This document shows, piece by piece, positions 25,648 through 34,254 of a stretch of 64,000 bases of DNA (position 1 is its first letter; every line of letters starts with the position of its first letter). Source of the stretch: JAJXUB01 sp047974805 (GTDB lineage Bacteria > Actinomycetota > Actinomycetes > Actinomycetales > Dermatophilaceae). The notes beneath the pieces are model-generated. The model was not told the DNA's origin. It saw only the letters and a list, made by a program, of their open reading frames with translations, and searched no databases. Location of the stretch: contig JBKECS010000004.1 of assembly GCA_047974805.1 (NCBI GenBank), positions 1-64,000 on the forward strand, read 5' to 3'. The translations under genes were made by a program, and so were the position numbers.

Positions 25648-26928
25648 TCACTGACCGGTGGCCTGTTCGATCTGCTTCTGCATGTCCTTCATGACGGTGG
25701 CGATGTCCTCGCCCTGTATCATGCGCTGCACGCCGGTCTGCTGAATCTCCGAGATCTTCGGGTACACCGGTGTCTTGGGCCGCGGCATACCGGTCTCCGA
25801 GACGGACGCGAGGACCTCGGGGTACTTCCGCTTCTCCAGGTAGACCTTCGCGGCCGGGATGAAGGCCGGGGTGTTGGCAGCCACGGCAACCTGGGTGTCG
25901 ATGGTCGTGGTGAGGAAGTCGATGAAGTCGTATGCCGCCTGGGCGTTGGCGCTGTTTGCGCTCACCGCGAGGTTCCATCCACCGGTCGCACCGTGGAAGG
26001 TGTCACCGGCGTTCGGCACGGGCGGGACGGCGATCTTCCAGTCGAAGGACGCCTGGGAGTCCATCGTCTCCTGCGACCAGTTGCCGTCGAACATCATGGC
26101 GACCTTGCCACTGGTGAAGAGGGCCTCAGCGGCTCCCTGGTCCATGTTCGTCATGCCGTCGGGCGCGTACTTGATCAGGTCCTTGTAGAGGTAGCTGTAG
26201 GTCTTGAGGTTCTCCGGGCTGTCGATGACGACCTTGCCGGAGTCGTCGATGATCGCCCCGCCATTGCTGTAGATGAAGGAGTTGTTGAACACCGGGATGA
26301 CCTCGGACTTTGCCGAAGGCAGGACGATCCCGTACTGGCCGTTGCCGGTGAGCTTCTTGGCGAAGTCCAGTAGTTCATCCCAGGTCTTCGGGGGCGTGTT
26401 GGGGTCCAGGCCGGCCTTGGTGAACAGCTCGGGGTTCCAGACGAGTTCCTCCCAGACGTCGAACCCGAGCGGAACGGCCCACTGCTTGTCCTTCCACAGG
26501 GTGGAGTCCCAGGCGGCCGAGTAGAACTGGTCCTTGGTGACCTTGGTGGACTTGCTCGTGAAGTCGTTGAGCGGCTGGATGACGCCGGACTCGGCGAACT
26601 GCGGGATCCACGGCTGGTCCAGCGACATGATGTCCGGACCCTTCTTGCCCTTGACCGCGGTGAGCAGCTTCTCCTGGTACTGCTCGAAGGGGAACGTCTG
26701 GATGGTGACCGTGACGTTGGGGTTGGCCTTGGTGAAGGCGGCCGCCGCGTCCTTGTATGCCGCGTCCATTTCCTTGGACGACTGCTCGTGATCCCAGAAC
26801 GTCAGCGTGATCGGTTCGTTGTCCGAGGCCGGGGAGGCCGTCGTCGAGCCGTTGCCACAACCGGTCAAGATCGCGCCCAACGAGATGGCGCACACGGTCG
26901 CGACAAGGGTCCTGCGCTTGGTTCGCAC
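25648..26928 (-). CDS. Extracellular sugar-binding lipoprotein
   Basis: 426 aa. The GTG at 26928 was chosen because GGAAGGAAG stands directly upstream; the open frame to 26997 lacks such a site. A lipoprotein signal peptide ends at Cys 24 (GAILTGC). The mature protein is a family 1 (CUT1) solute-binding protein: ITLTFWDHEQSSKEM, VTVTIQTFPFEQYQEKLLTA, GPDIMSLDQPW, MMFDGNWSQETM and GGWNLAVSANS. It captures the substrate outside the cell for the two permeases downstream and is the first gene of the eight-gene carbohydrate operon. The sugar is unknown. Confidence 0.92.
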   Translation of the reverse strand: MRTKRRTLVATVCAISLGAILTGCGNGSTTASPASDNEPITLTFWDHEQSSKEMDAAYKDAAAAFTKANPNVTVTIQTFPFEQYQEKLLTAVKGKKGPDIMSLDQPWIPQFAESGVIQPLNDFTSKSTKVTKDQFYSAAWDSTLWKDKQWAVPLGFDVWEELVWNPELFTKAGLDPNTPPKTWDELLDFAKKLTGNGQYGIVLPSAKSEVIPVFNNSFIYSNGGAIIDDSGKVVIDSPENLKTYSYLYKDLIKYAPDGMTNMDQGAAEALFTSGKVAMMFDGNWSQETMDSQASFDWKIAVPPVPNAGDTFHGATGGWNLAVSANSANAQAAYDFIDFLTTTIDTQVAVAANTPAFIPAAKVYLEKRKYPEVLASVSETGMPRPKTPVYPKISEIQQTGVQRMIQGEDIATVMKDMQKQIEQATGQ

Positions 26929-26963
26929 TGAAACTTCCTTCCGTTGCCCCGGAACACCGGGTC

Positions 26964-27033
26964 GCTCGAAGCGCATCCTTACGCTTCGAGCGCACATCCT
27001 GTCGCTATGTGTCGTCTTTTGTCAATCTCTGTC
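26964..27033. promoter_or_regulatory. Divergent control region: inverted repeat plus four phased TGTC repeats
   Basis: Between the binding-protein gene (start 26928, minus) and the DeoR gene (start 27163, plus). A perfect 10-bp inverted repeat with an 8-bp spacer lies at 26964-26973 and 26982-26991 (GCTCGAAGCG and its complement). Next to it TGTC occurs at 27000, 27010, 27020 and 27030, exactly 10 bp apart. On the minus strand 27025-27020 reads TTGACA with CAGGAT 18 bp on (27001-26996), a possible promoter for the sugar operon. The phased repeats cover the -35 to -10 span and the inverted repeat covers the likely transcription start. DeoR-type regulators often bind direct repeats of this kind. 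Confidence 0.65.
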
Positions 27034-27162
27034 CTTTGATCGACGTTTCAATCATCCAAAGTGCGTGATTTCGTCGCGTTCTATCGGTATTCTGCTCAGG
27101 TGTCAGTTGACTCTCAGCGGGTGGGGACCAGGCAGTCTGCCCGTGGACCGGAGCCGAGCGCG

Positions 27163-27930
27163 ATGTTTCCCCAGGACCGCCAGCAGCGCATCCTCGAGCT
27201 GCTACGGACGCAAACGTCCGTGGCGTCCTCGAACCTGGCCGATCTGCTCGGGGTCAATCAGGCCACCATCCGGCGCGATCTAAAAGCCCTGGCGGACGAG
27301 GGCTACGTGCACCTCGTCCACGGCGGCGCACGCCGCGCGGACCAGGGCGCCCCGCTGGTTCACGAGGTTGACCTGGCGACCAAACAGGTGACCAACGTGC
27401 ACCTGAAGCAGATCATCGCCGACAAAGCCGCCGCCCTGGTCACGTCGGGCACCACCGTTGCGCTCAACGCCGGCAGCACGGCCGAGCTCATCGCGGCCAA
27501 CATTCCCGCGGGCGTCTCGAACTGCACCTTCGTCACGCTGTCGCTCAACATCGCCGCCACCCTGGCGCCCCGCACGGACAGCCGGCTCGTCCTCGCCGGT
27601 GGGGTCTACCGGAGCACCTCGCAGTCGTTCGTCGGGCAGCCCGCCGTCGACTTGCTCAGCGGCCTCCGCGCGGACATCGCCTTCCTCGGGGCTTCCGCGG
27701 TGGACACCGAGAGCGGATGGACGCACCCGACGCTGGAGGAGGTCCGCCCGAACCAAGTGATGCTGGCGATGGCCGCCGCCCGTTACCTCGTGTGCGACAG
27801 CTCGAAATTCGGGGTCACCGCGTTGGCTCGCGTTGCCGGCCTCGACGAGTTCACCGGCATCATCAGCGATGGGGTCCTGGACGTGAAGGTCGAACGCTGG
27901 GCCCGGGACCACGGCCTGGAGATCATCTGA
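27163..27930 (+). CDS. DeoR-family transcriptional regulator
   Basis: 255 aa from the ATG at 27163 (MFPQDRQQRI), the standard DeoR start with GGAG upstream; the frame extends further but into the operator region. An N-terminal helix-turn-helix (SSNLADLLGVNQATIRRDLKAL, residues about 18-40) is followed by the DeoRC sugar-phosphate sensor domain (LNAGSTAELIA, LVLAGGVYR, DIAFLGASAVD, YLVCDSSKFG). Such proteins are usually repressors released by a phosphorylated intermediate. It is divergent from the sugar operon and is the obvious candidate to bind the repeats at 26964-27033. Confidence 0.92.
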   Translation: MFPQDRQQRILELLRTQTSVASSNLADLLGVNQATIRRDLKALADEGYVHLVHGGARRADQGAPLVHEVDLATKQVTNVHLKQIIADKAAALVTSGTTVALNAGSTAELIAANIPAGVSNCTFVTLSLNIAATLAPRTDSRLVLAGGVYRSTSQSFVGQPAVDLLSGLRADIAFLGASAVDTESGWTHPTLEEVRPNQVMLAMAAARYLVCDSSKFGVTALARVAGLDEFTGIISDGVLDVKVERWARDHGLEII

Positions 27931-27940
27931 GGCGACCAAG

Positions 27941-29218
27941 CTAGCGTCGGTCAGCCCCGGCCGACATCCCCAGGGTCTCCGGGACACGCGTCCACGGCAA
28001 CGCCGCGGCCAGCGCGATCCCTCCGGTGACCACGAACGCGTGGGCATACGAGCCGTGGTCGATGAGGACTCCGGCGATGATCGGGCCAACGATGGCACCG
28101 AGATCGCTGGCCATCTGGTACATCGCCAAGGCGGGACCGCCATTGCGGTCGCGGCCGACGATGTCGGCCATGGCGGCTTGGGCAGCAGGATTGAGCGTCC
28201 CGGCGCCGACGCCGGCGATGACCGAGATGGCGATGAGCGTCGGCAGGGTGGTCGCCACCGCGGTCGCCAGCGTGGCCGCCCCGCTGACCAAGAGCCCGAT
28301 GACGATAAACGGGCGGCGCCCTCGGTGGTCGGATAGTCGTCCGGCGAGCGTCAGCCCCACCGCGTTGCCCGCGGCGAAGACCGCCAGCACCACCCCGGCA
28401 ACTGACGGGTTCGTGCTGATGACCGCGCCGACATAGAGCGGGATGATGGCGTTGCGCACCCCGAAGTTGGCCCAGCCGTTGGCCAGGGAACTGGCCAGCC
28501 CTGCGCGATAAGCGGGATAGGCCAGGGCGCGGCGCACGGTGAACACCGGCAGGGCCGGTGCCCCTGGAGGGCGCCGTATCGACGTCGCCGGGACATAGAC
28601 CGCGACGATCGCGGCGGCGATGAGCAGCATGACCGCGTAGCCCAGGAAGGGCACGCCGAGGCCGAAGGCGCCGAGACCTCCACCGACGAGCGGGCCGAGG
28701 ATCCCCCCAAGGAGGAAGGCCGACCCGTATGCCGACGAGACCCGGCCGCGGATCGTCGCCGGAGCCAGCCGAACGATCAAGGCGGTGGCGGAGACGGTGA
28801 ACATAACCGATCCGATCCCGCCCAGGCCCCGGAAGAGCACGAGTTGCCAATAGGTTTGCGCGAATGCGGTGGCCCCGGTGGACCCGGCGACGATGAGCAG
28901 GCCGATGAGGTAGACCGGACGCTCCCCCAGGACCCCGATGAGCCGGCCCCCGGCAGGGGCGAAGATGAGGCGGAAGAAGGCGAAGGTCGACACCACCACC
29001 GAGCTGGCCGTGGCGCCGACATCGAAACTCTGGGCGAAGGTCGGCAGCACCGGCGTGATGAGGCCGTAGCCGATGGCGATGACGAAGGCCGCCGCGACCA
29101 GCACCCAGATTTCGCGTGGAATCCGCTCTCGGGCCACCGGCGCCACCGCGCCCTTTTCCTCCTCCGCCGGCAGATCCAGGGCCGGAGTGGCGGGCGGCAC
29201 ATCGGGTTGGTCACTCAC
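27941..29218 (-). CDS. MFS transporter (drug-efflux type, 12 helices)
   Basis: 425 aa from a GTG at 29218 overlapping the preceding stop (GTGA). It is a 12-helix major facilitator; the first helix is VLVAAAFVIAIGYGLITPVLP, with the A-loop GGRLIGVLGERPV and the second-half loop LAGRLSDHRGRRPF. The short N-terminus is acidic and proline-rich. The overall type is DHA1-like proton-driven efflux, substrate unknown. It is translationally coupled to the P55-like gene upstream, so it probably belongs to the same operon. The stop lies 10 bp from that of the convergent DeoR gene. Confidence 0.88.
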   Translation of the reverse strand: MSDQPDVPPATPALDLPAEEEKGAVAPVARERIPREIWVLVAAAFVIAIGYGLITPVLPTFAQSFDVGATASSVVVSTFAFFRLIFAPAGGRLIGVLGERPVYLIGLLIVAGSTGATAFAQTYWQLVLFRGLGGIGSVMFTVSATALIVRLAPATIRGRVSSAYGSAFLLGGILGPLVGGGLGAFGLGVPFLGYAVMLLIAAAIVAVYVPATSIRRPPGAPALPVFTVRRALAYPAYRAGLASSLANGWANFGVRNAIIPLYVGAVISTNPSVAGVVLAVFAAGNAVGLTLAGRLSDHRGRRPFIVIGLLVSGAATLATAVATTLPTLIAISVIAGVGAGTLNPAAQAAMADIVGRDRNGGPALAMYQMASDLGAIVGPIIAGVLIDHGSYAHAFVVTGGIALAAALPWTRVPETLGMSAGADRR

Positions 29219-30843
29219 GCGGGGACCTGGATTCGCCGGCCCAGGCGCAGGGCGAGCACTGCCCCCACGGTGGCCACGAGACCGGCCCCTAAGAAAACCG
29301 ACTGCACTTGCAGGACCGCGGCATCGAGCAGGGCCGTGCTGTCGGTCGGGTCCGGCAATGCCGCGACCGCGCTGTAGTAGCGGCGTAGCCCGATACCGGT
29401 CAGCAGCGCGAGACCAACGACCATGCCCACCATCCGGGTGAGCACGACCAACGCCGAGGCGGTGCCGTGGGCCTGGGTCGGGGCGGCCGCCAGCATGGCG
29501 TCGTTGACCGGTGCTATCACCAGGCCGACCCCCAGCCCGGCCAAGGCAAGGACGATGGTGGCGCCGGACCCGACCAGAGATCCGCTGCCCCAGCTGGCCA
29601 TGACGAACAGGGTCGCCGCGACCGTTGCCAAACCCGCTGCCCCGATGATCCCTGGACCGACGCGAGTGAGCGACCATCCGCCGAGGAGAGCGCCGAGGGG
29701 AACGGCGATGAGGACCCGCAACAACAGCATCGCCGCAGCGGTCTCGTCGGCCCCGAGGATCAGCCGTGCCAGCAGCGGCACGTCGACGACGATGGCGACC
29801 AGGGCAACCCCGACAATGGCCGAGGAGGCCAGGGCGAACCCTCCGACTCCGGTGACCGTCCCCCGCGGAATGAGCGGGCGCGCGGCACGGGCGTGCCGCC
29901 AGGCATACAGTCCGAGGCAGGCGGCGGCCAACATCAGGAGCACCCAACCGCCAGGCCCGAGAACCTCCTGCTCGGGGTTGGCTGAGGCAAAAGCAAAGAC
30001 GAGGAAACCCAGCGAACTGCCGAGCAGGAAGGCGCCGGGCAGATCGGCCTGCCGCAGCAGCGGTCCGGCAGCCCGCAACGTCCACGCGGCCCACACAGCC
30101 AGCAAGGTGACGCCGGCTATCCCCATCGGGGTGAGCAGGGTGGCGGTATGCCCGGTCAGCGGGACGAAGGGGCCACCCCACCGGACCGAGGTCAGCAGGG
30201 CGTCGGGGGTGTCGATGGCCAAGAAGACGGCGCCCAGTCCGAGGAGCAGGACGAGGGTGCGCCACGGGTTCACCCGGGCGCCACCGGCGAGCACGATGAC
30301 GATGAGGCCGAGAAGCACACCGAGCACGGCCCCGAGGGAGAAGATGGCTCGCCATCCGCTCCAGGCGACGATGGCCGCGCCGAGCAGGGGTCCGAGGACC
30401 GAGCCGAGCTCTTGGACCGCTCCGACGATCCCCAGCGGCGTGCCACGTCGTCCGGGTGGCCAAAGGTCGGCCACCATGGCGAGCGTCGCCGGGACCAAGC
30501 CACCGCCACCGATGCCTTGGACCAGCCGGCCGACGACGAGGACGGACAACTCCGTCGCATGGGCGGTGGCCAGAGACCCGAGGACGAAGAGGGCCAGGCA
30601 GCCCAGCAGCACGCGCTGGCGTGGGACGAGGTCGGTCAGTCGCCCGACGAGGGGCAGCACGGCGATGTAGCCGAGCAGGAAGCCAGAAATGATCGGGGTC
30701 GCCCGCTGCAACGCGTCGATGCTGATGCCGACCCCGGCCATCATGTCGGTCAGGACGAGGACGACGACGTAGGTGTCCGCGGCGGCCAGGGCCACGGCGA
30801 CGGACGCCGCCGTCAGCAGGGCCCTAGGGTGCGCTGATGGCAA
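29215..30843 (-). CDS. P55 (EmrB-like) MFS transporter paired with an LprG-type lipoprotein
   Basis: 542 aa, starting at TTG 30843 or possibly at an internal GTG shortly after. It is a 14-helix MFS protein whose N-terminus ADTYVVVLVLTDMMAGVGI, then GFLLGYIAVLPLVGRLTD and GAVQELGSVLGPLLG, closely parallels mycobacterial P55 (Rv1410c). In mycobacteria P55 works with LprG to move triacylglycerides and related lipids to the outer layers and affects drug tolerance. Here the LprG-like gene lies directly upstream with a 20-bp overlap, the same order as in mycobacteria. In this organism the cargo is an inference. Confidence 0.85.
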   Translation of the reverse strand: MPSAHPRALLTAASVAVALAAADTYVVVLVLTDMMAGVGISIDALQRATPIISGFLLGYIAVLPLVGRLTDLVPRQRVLLGCLALFVLGSLATAHATELSVLVVGRLVQGIGGGGLVPATLAMVADLWPPGRRGTPLGIVGAVQELGSVLGPLLGAAIVAWSGWRAIFSLGAVLGVLLGLIVIVLAGGARVNPWRTLVLLLGLGAVFLAIDTPDALLTSVRWGGPFVPLTGHTATLLTPMGIAGVTLLAVWAAWTLRAAGPLLRQADLPGAFLLGSSLGFLVFAFASANPEQEVLGPGGWVLLMLAAACLGLYAWRHARAARPLIPRGTVTGVGGFALASSAIVGVALVAIVVDVPLLARLILGADETAAAMLLLRVLIAVPLGALLGGWSLTRVGPGIIGAAGLATVAATLFVMASWGSGSLVGSGATIVLALAGLGVGLVIAPVNDAMLAAAPTQAHGTASALVVLTRMVGMVVGLALLTGIGLRRYYSAVAALPDPTDSTALLDAAVLQVQSVFLGAGLVATVGAVLALRLGRRIQVPA

Positions 30844-31522
30844 CGGTCGAGCCGAAGTCGGTCAGGGTGAGCGTGTAGGTCGAGGTTGCGCCGGGGTAGA
30901 AGGCACCGGTGATGGTGGTCGCCCGGAGCTGATGACCGTCGGCCACCCCGTACTCGACCTGGAAGTCACCGGTGCCGGCGCCGAGGTTGAGCAGAGTGCG
31001 GACGGGTTCTCCGGGCAGGGTCCCGGTGTAGGTCTTGAGGATTTCTTTGCCCTGCCGGCGCGGCTTGCCCGCCTGTGGGTCGCGGGTGGCCACCACGAGA
31101 TGGGCGATGCCGGTTTTCGGATCGAACAGGTCCGACGGGTTGGGTGCTCCGAGGTCAGTCAAGCTGACCGGGGCATAGTCAGGGGTGAAGAGCTTCATCC
31201 ATGCCGAGTCGCCGATGGTGATGACATTGATCGTGCCCGCCACGCCTCTGATCGTCCCGGTGACCGTGCCCTTGAACTTCGGCTCGTCGGGATCAACGAC
31301 GCCCTGGCCGGCCGCGGCAGTCACCCCGTTGACGTTGGTCGGCACTGCGGAGGAGCTGAGCGCGATCGTCAGGCCGCCGCCGGCGACGAGGACATCGTGC
31401 ACCTGCGCCAAGACCTCCTGCGGACTGGCCGATGGTGTCGCCGCCGGGTCGTCACTGGTGCAGGCACTCGCTGCCAAGGCGGCCAGCGCCGCAGGGACGG
31501 CCAGGACGGTGCGTCTGCGCAT
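30824..31522 (-). CDS. lprG: LprG/LppX-family lipoprotein
   Basis: 232 aa from ATG 31522; a GTG at 31531 would add three residues. The signal peptide MRRRTVLAVPAALAALAASAC has its lipobox Cys at residue 21. The mature part is the LppX/LprAFG fold: GGLTIALSSSAVPTNVNGV, GQGVVDPDEPKFKGTVTGT, ITIGDSAWMKLFTPDY, and a C-terminal STYTLTLTDFGSTVAI strand. These proteins hold acylated lipids in a hydrophobic cavity and hand them to or receive them from P55. The pairing with the overlapping P55-like gene makes the assignment firm at family level. Confidence 0.87.
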   Translation of the reverse strand: MRRRTVLAVPAALAALAASACTSDDPAATPSASPQEVLAQVHDVLVAGGGLTIALSSSAVPTNVNGVTAAAGQGVVDPDEPKFKGTVTGTIRGVAGTINVITIGDSAWMKLFTPDYAPVSLTDLGAPNPSDLFDPKTGIAHLVVATRDPQAGKPRRQGKEILKTYTGTLPGEPVRTLLNLGAGTGDFQVEYGVADGHQLRATTITGAFYPGATSTYTLTLTDFGSTVAISAP

Positions 31523-31574
31523 GGCCGTCACTGTAACTGCCGGACCCGCCAGGCTGGAACGCGGCGCCCACCGC

Positions 31575-34148
31575 TCAGTTGGTGATACTCAGCGTTTCGC
31601 CGTCGCGGTCCACCGTGAGGGTGTCGCCGTCACGCACCTCGCCGGCCAGGACGGCACGGGCAAGCCGGTCGCCGATCTCCTTTTGGACCAGTCGCCGCAG
31701 CGGGCGTGCTCCGTATGCCGGGTCGTAGCCGGTCTGAGCCAGCCACTCCCGGGCAGCCGGGGTCACGGTCAAGGCGATCCGCCGATCGGCCAGCCGGTGG
31801 TCGAGAGCGCGAACCTGCAGATCGACGATGTGCCCGAGCTCGTCCATGCTCAGCGGCTCGAACACGACGACCTCGTCCAATCGGTTGAGGAACTCCGGTT
31901 TGAAGGAGGCCCGAACCGCCGCCATGACGGCCTCGTGTTTCGTCTCGGAGTCCAGTGCAGGATCCACCAGGTACTGGGAGCCGAGGTTGGAGGTCATCAC
32001 GAGGATGACGTTGCGGAAGTCGACCGTGCGGCCCTGGCCGTCGGTCAGTCGGCCGTCGTCGAGCACCTGTAGGAGGATGTCGAAGGTCTCCGGGTGGGCC
32101 TTCTCCACCTCATCGAGCAACACCACCGAGTAGGGGCGGCGGCGCACGGCCTCGGTGAGTTGGCCGCCCTCGTCGTAGCCGACGTAGCCAGGCGGGGCTC
32201 CGATGAGACGGGCCACGGCGTGCCGTTCGGAGTATTCCGACATGTCGATCCGGACCATGGCCCGCTCGTCGTCGAAGAGGAAGTCCGCGAGCGACTTGGC
32301 AAGCTCGGTCTTGCCCACCCCGGTAGGTCCGAGGAAGAGGAAGGATCCGGTGGGCCGGTCGGGGTCGGCCAGTCCGGCGCGGCTTCGCCGGACCGCGTCG
32401 CTGACCGCGCGGACTGCCTCGATCTGGCCGATCAAGCGGCTGCCTATGATCGATTCCATGCTCAGCAGCTTCTCGGTCTCACCTTGCAGGAGCCGTCCCG
32501 CGGGGATACCGGTCCACGAGGAGATGACTTCGGCGATGTCGTCGGCACCGACGCGCTCCTTGACCATCAGGTCGGCATCGTTGATTCCGGCAGCCACCTC
32601 GGCCTCGTTGGCCTGAGCCAGCTGGGTTTCCAGGGCCGGGATCTCGCCATACAGCAGCCGCGAGGCCCCCTCGTAGTCGCCGTCGCGTTGCATACGTTCC
32701 GCTTGGGTGCGCAGCTCATCCAGGTGAGCCTTGAGCTCGCCGACCCGGTTGAGGCCAGACTTCTCGCTCTCCCAACGGGCGGTTAGGGCGGCGAGCTCCT
32801 CGGACTTCTCGGCCAGGTCCGACTGGAGACGCTCGAGTCGTTCCTTGGAAGCGTCGTCCTTCTCCCGCTGCAGGTGCAGCTCCTCCATCTTCAGCCGATC
32901 CACCGCCCGGCGCAGTTCATCGATCTCCACCGGGGAGGAGTCGATTTCCATCCGCAGGCGCGAAGCGGCCTCGTCGACGAGATCGATGGCCTTGTCGGGC
33001 AGCTGTCGGCCGGTGATGTATCGGTCGGAGAGGGAGGCCGCCGCGACCAGGGCGGCGTCTTCGATCTCCACCTTGTGGTGGGCCTCGTAGCGCTCCTTCA
33101 GGCCGCGAAGGATGGCGATGGTGTCCTCCACCGAAGGCTCACCGACGAAGACCTGCTGGAAGCGGCGCTCCAGAGCTGGGTCCTTCTCGATGTTCTCGCG
33201 GTACTCGTCCAGCGTGGTGGCACCGACCAGACGAAGCTCGCCGCGGGCCAGCATGGGTTTGAGCATGTTGCCGGCGTCCATGGCGGAGTCCCCCGAGGCG
33301 CCGGCACCGACCACGGTGTGCAGCTCGTCGATGAAGGTGACGATTTGCCCGTCGGATGCCTTGATCTCCTCCAGGACGGCCTTGAGACGCTCCTCGAACT
33401 CGCCGCGATATTTGGCCCCGGCGAGCATGGCGCCTAGATCGAGGCTAATCAAACGCTTGCCCTTGAGGGATTCGGGGACGTCACCGTCGACAATGCGCTG
33501 GGCCAGGCCCTCGACGACGGCGGTCTTCCCGACGCCCGGTTCGCCGATGAGCACCGGGTTGTTCTTCGTCCGGCGGGAGAGGACTTGGACCACCCTGCGG
33601 ATCTCCGAATCGCGACCGATCACCGGGTCCAGCCGGCCCTCCCGAGCGGCGTCGGTGAGGTCGGTGCCGTACTTGCCGAGGTTGTCGCCGCCTTCGGCAG
33701 GTGTTTCCGAGGTGACCTTGCGACCACCGCGCTGAGCCTCGATCGCGGCTTCCATATCCTTGGCGCCGCGCCCTTCCACAGCCGCGAGGTCGCCGTTCTC
33801 GGCGAGGGCGAGCAGGAGCAGGTCGACGGCCAGGAACGCGTCGCCCTTGGCTCGCATGAGGGTGTCCGCACGCTGCAACACCGCCAAAGCGGCACGGCCG
33901 AAGCCCGGCGCCTGCGCGCTGTCCCCCGTCGTCGACGGCAGGGCCCGGATCCTGGCGTCGGCCTGGCCGAGGACGTGCCCGGCTCCGGTCCCGGCTGCCT
34001 GGAGCAGCAGGTCACATTGTGGGGTGTCCAACTGGATCAGGGCGCTGACGATGTGATCGGGGGTGATTTCCGGGTTGCCGTTGGTCTGCGCCGTGCGTTG
34101 GGCGATGGCCAACGCCTCCGCGACCTTGGTCGTCGGCTTCAGCTCCAT
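31575..34148 (-). CDS. clpB: ClpB disaggregase (Hsp100)
   Basis: 857 aa, full length. An N-terminal Clp_N repeat domain is followed by NBD1 with Walker A GEPGVGKT and Walker B TFIDELHTVVG, the coiled-coil middle domain (about residues 400-520), and NBD2 with GPTGVGKTELAK and VVLLDEVEKAHP plus a C-terminal D2-small domain. ClpB extracts polypeptides from aggregates together with DnaK-DnaJ-GrpE, all encoded in this window at 49.7-53.3 kb. A perfect HAIR operator lies 77 bp upstream of the ATG, so HspR repression is expected. Confidence 0.97.
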   Translation of the reverse strand: MELKPTTKVAEALAIAQRTAQTNGNPEITPDHIVSALIQLDTPQCDLLLQAAGTGAGHVLGQADARIRALPSTTGDSAQAPGFGRAALAVLQRADTLMRAKGDAFLAVDLLLLALAENGDLAAVEGRGAKDMEAAIEAQRGGRKVTSETPAEGGDNLGKYGTDLTDAAREGRLDPVIGRDSEIRRVVQVLSRRTKNNPVLIGEPGVGKTAVVEGLAQRIVDGDVPESLKGKRLISLDLGAMLAGAKYRGEFEERLKAVLEEIKASDGQIVTFIDELHTVVGAGASGDSAMDAGNMLKPMLARGELRLVGATTLDEYRENIEKDPALERRFQQVFVGEPSVEDTIAILRGLKERYEAHHKVEIEDAALVAAASLSDRYITGRQLPDKAIDLVDEAASRLRMEIDSSPVEIDELRRAVDRLKMEELHLQREKDDASKERLERLQSDLAEKSEELAALTARWESEKSGLNRVGELKAHLDELRTQAERMQRDGDYEGASRLLYGEIPALETQLAQANEAEVAAGINDADLMVKERVGADDIAEVISSWTGIPAGRLLQGETEKLLSMESIIGSRLIGQIEAVRAVSDAVRRSRAGLADPDRPTGSFLFLGPTGVGKTELAKSLADFLFDDERAMVRIDMSEYSERHAVARLIGAPPGYVGYDEGGQLTEAVRRRPYSVVLLDEVEKAHPETFDILLQVLDDGRLTDGQGRTVDFRNVILVMTSNLGSQYLVDPALDSETKHEAVMAAVRASFKPEFLNRLDEVVVFEPLSMDELGHIVDLQVRALDHRLADRRIALTVTPAAREWLAQTGYDPAYGARPLRRLVQKEIGDRLARAVLAGEVRDGDTLTVDRDGETLSITN

Positions 34149-34224
34149 CTGGTGGTGTCTCCTCGGCAGTTCTCACGATGTCTCGGCTGGCGCCGAACGC
34201 TTCCCTCATGCCAACCTTCGTAAA

Positions 34225-34245
34225 GTTGAGTCTATTCCACTCAAC
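34225..34245. promoter_or_regulatory. HAIR element (HspR operator) of clpB
   Basis: The sequence GTTGAGT-N7-ACTCAAC is a perfect inverted repeat with the HAIR core TTGAGT-N7-ACTCAA. It lies 77 bp upstream of the clpB ATG (34148, minus strand). HspR, encoded at 49229-49693, binds such sites and releases them on heat stress. The same element stands before dnaK at 53325-53345. Confidence 0.93.
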
Positions 34246-34254
34246 CTCCCCCCG

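Noticed and set aside
26929..27162. DeoR start at 27061
   Set aside because: That frame runs through the divergent promoter region. DeoR proteins start a few residues before RQQRILELL, as at 27163.
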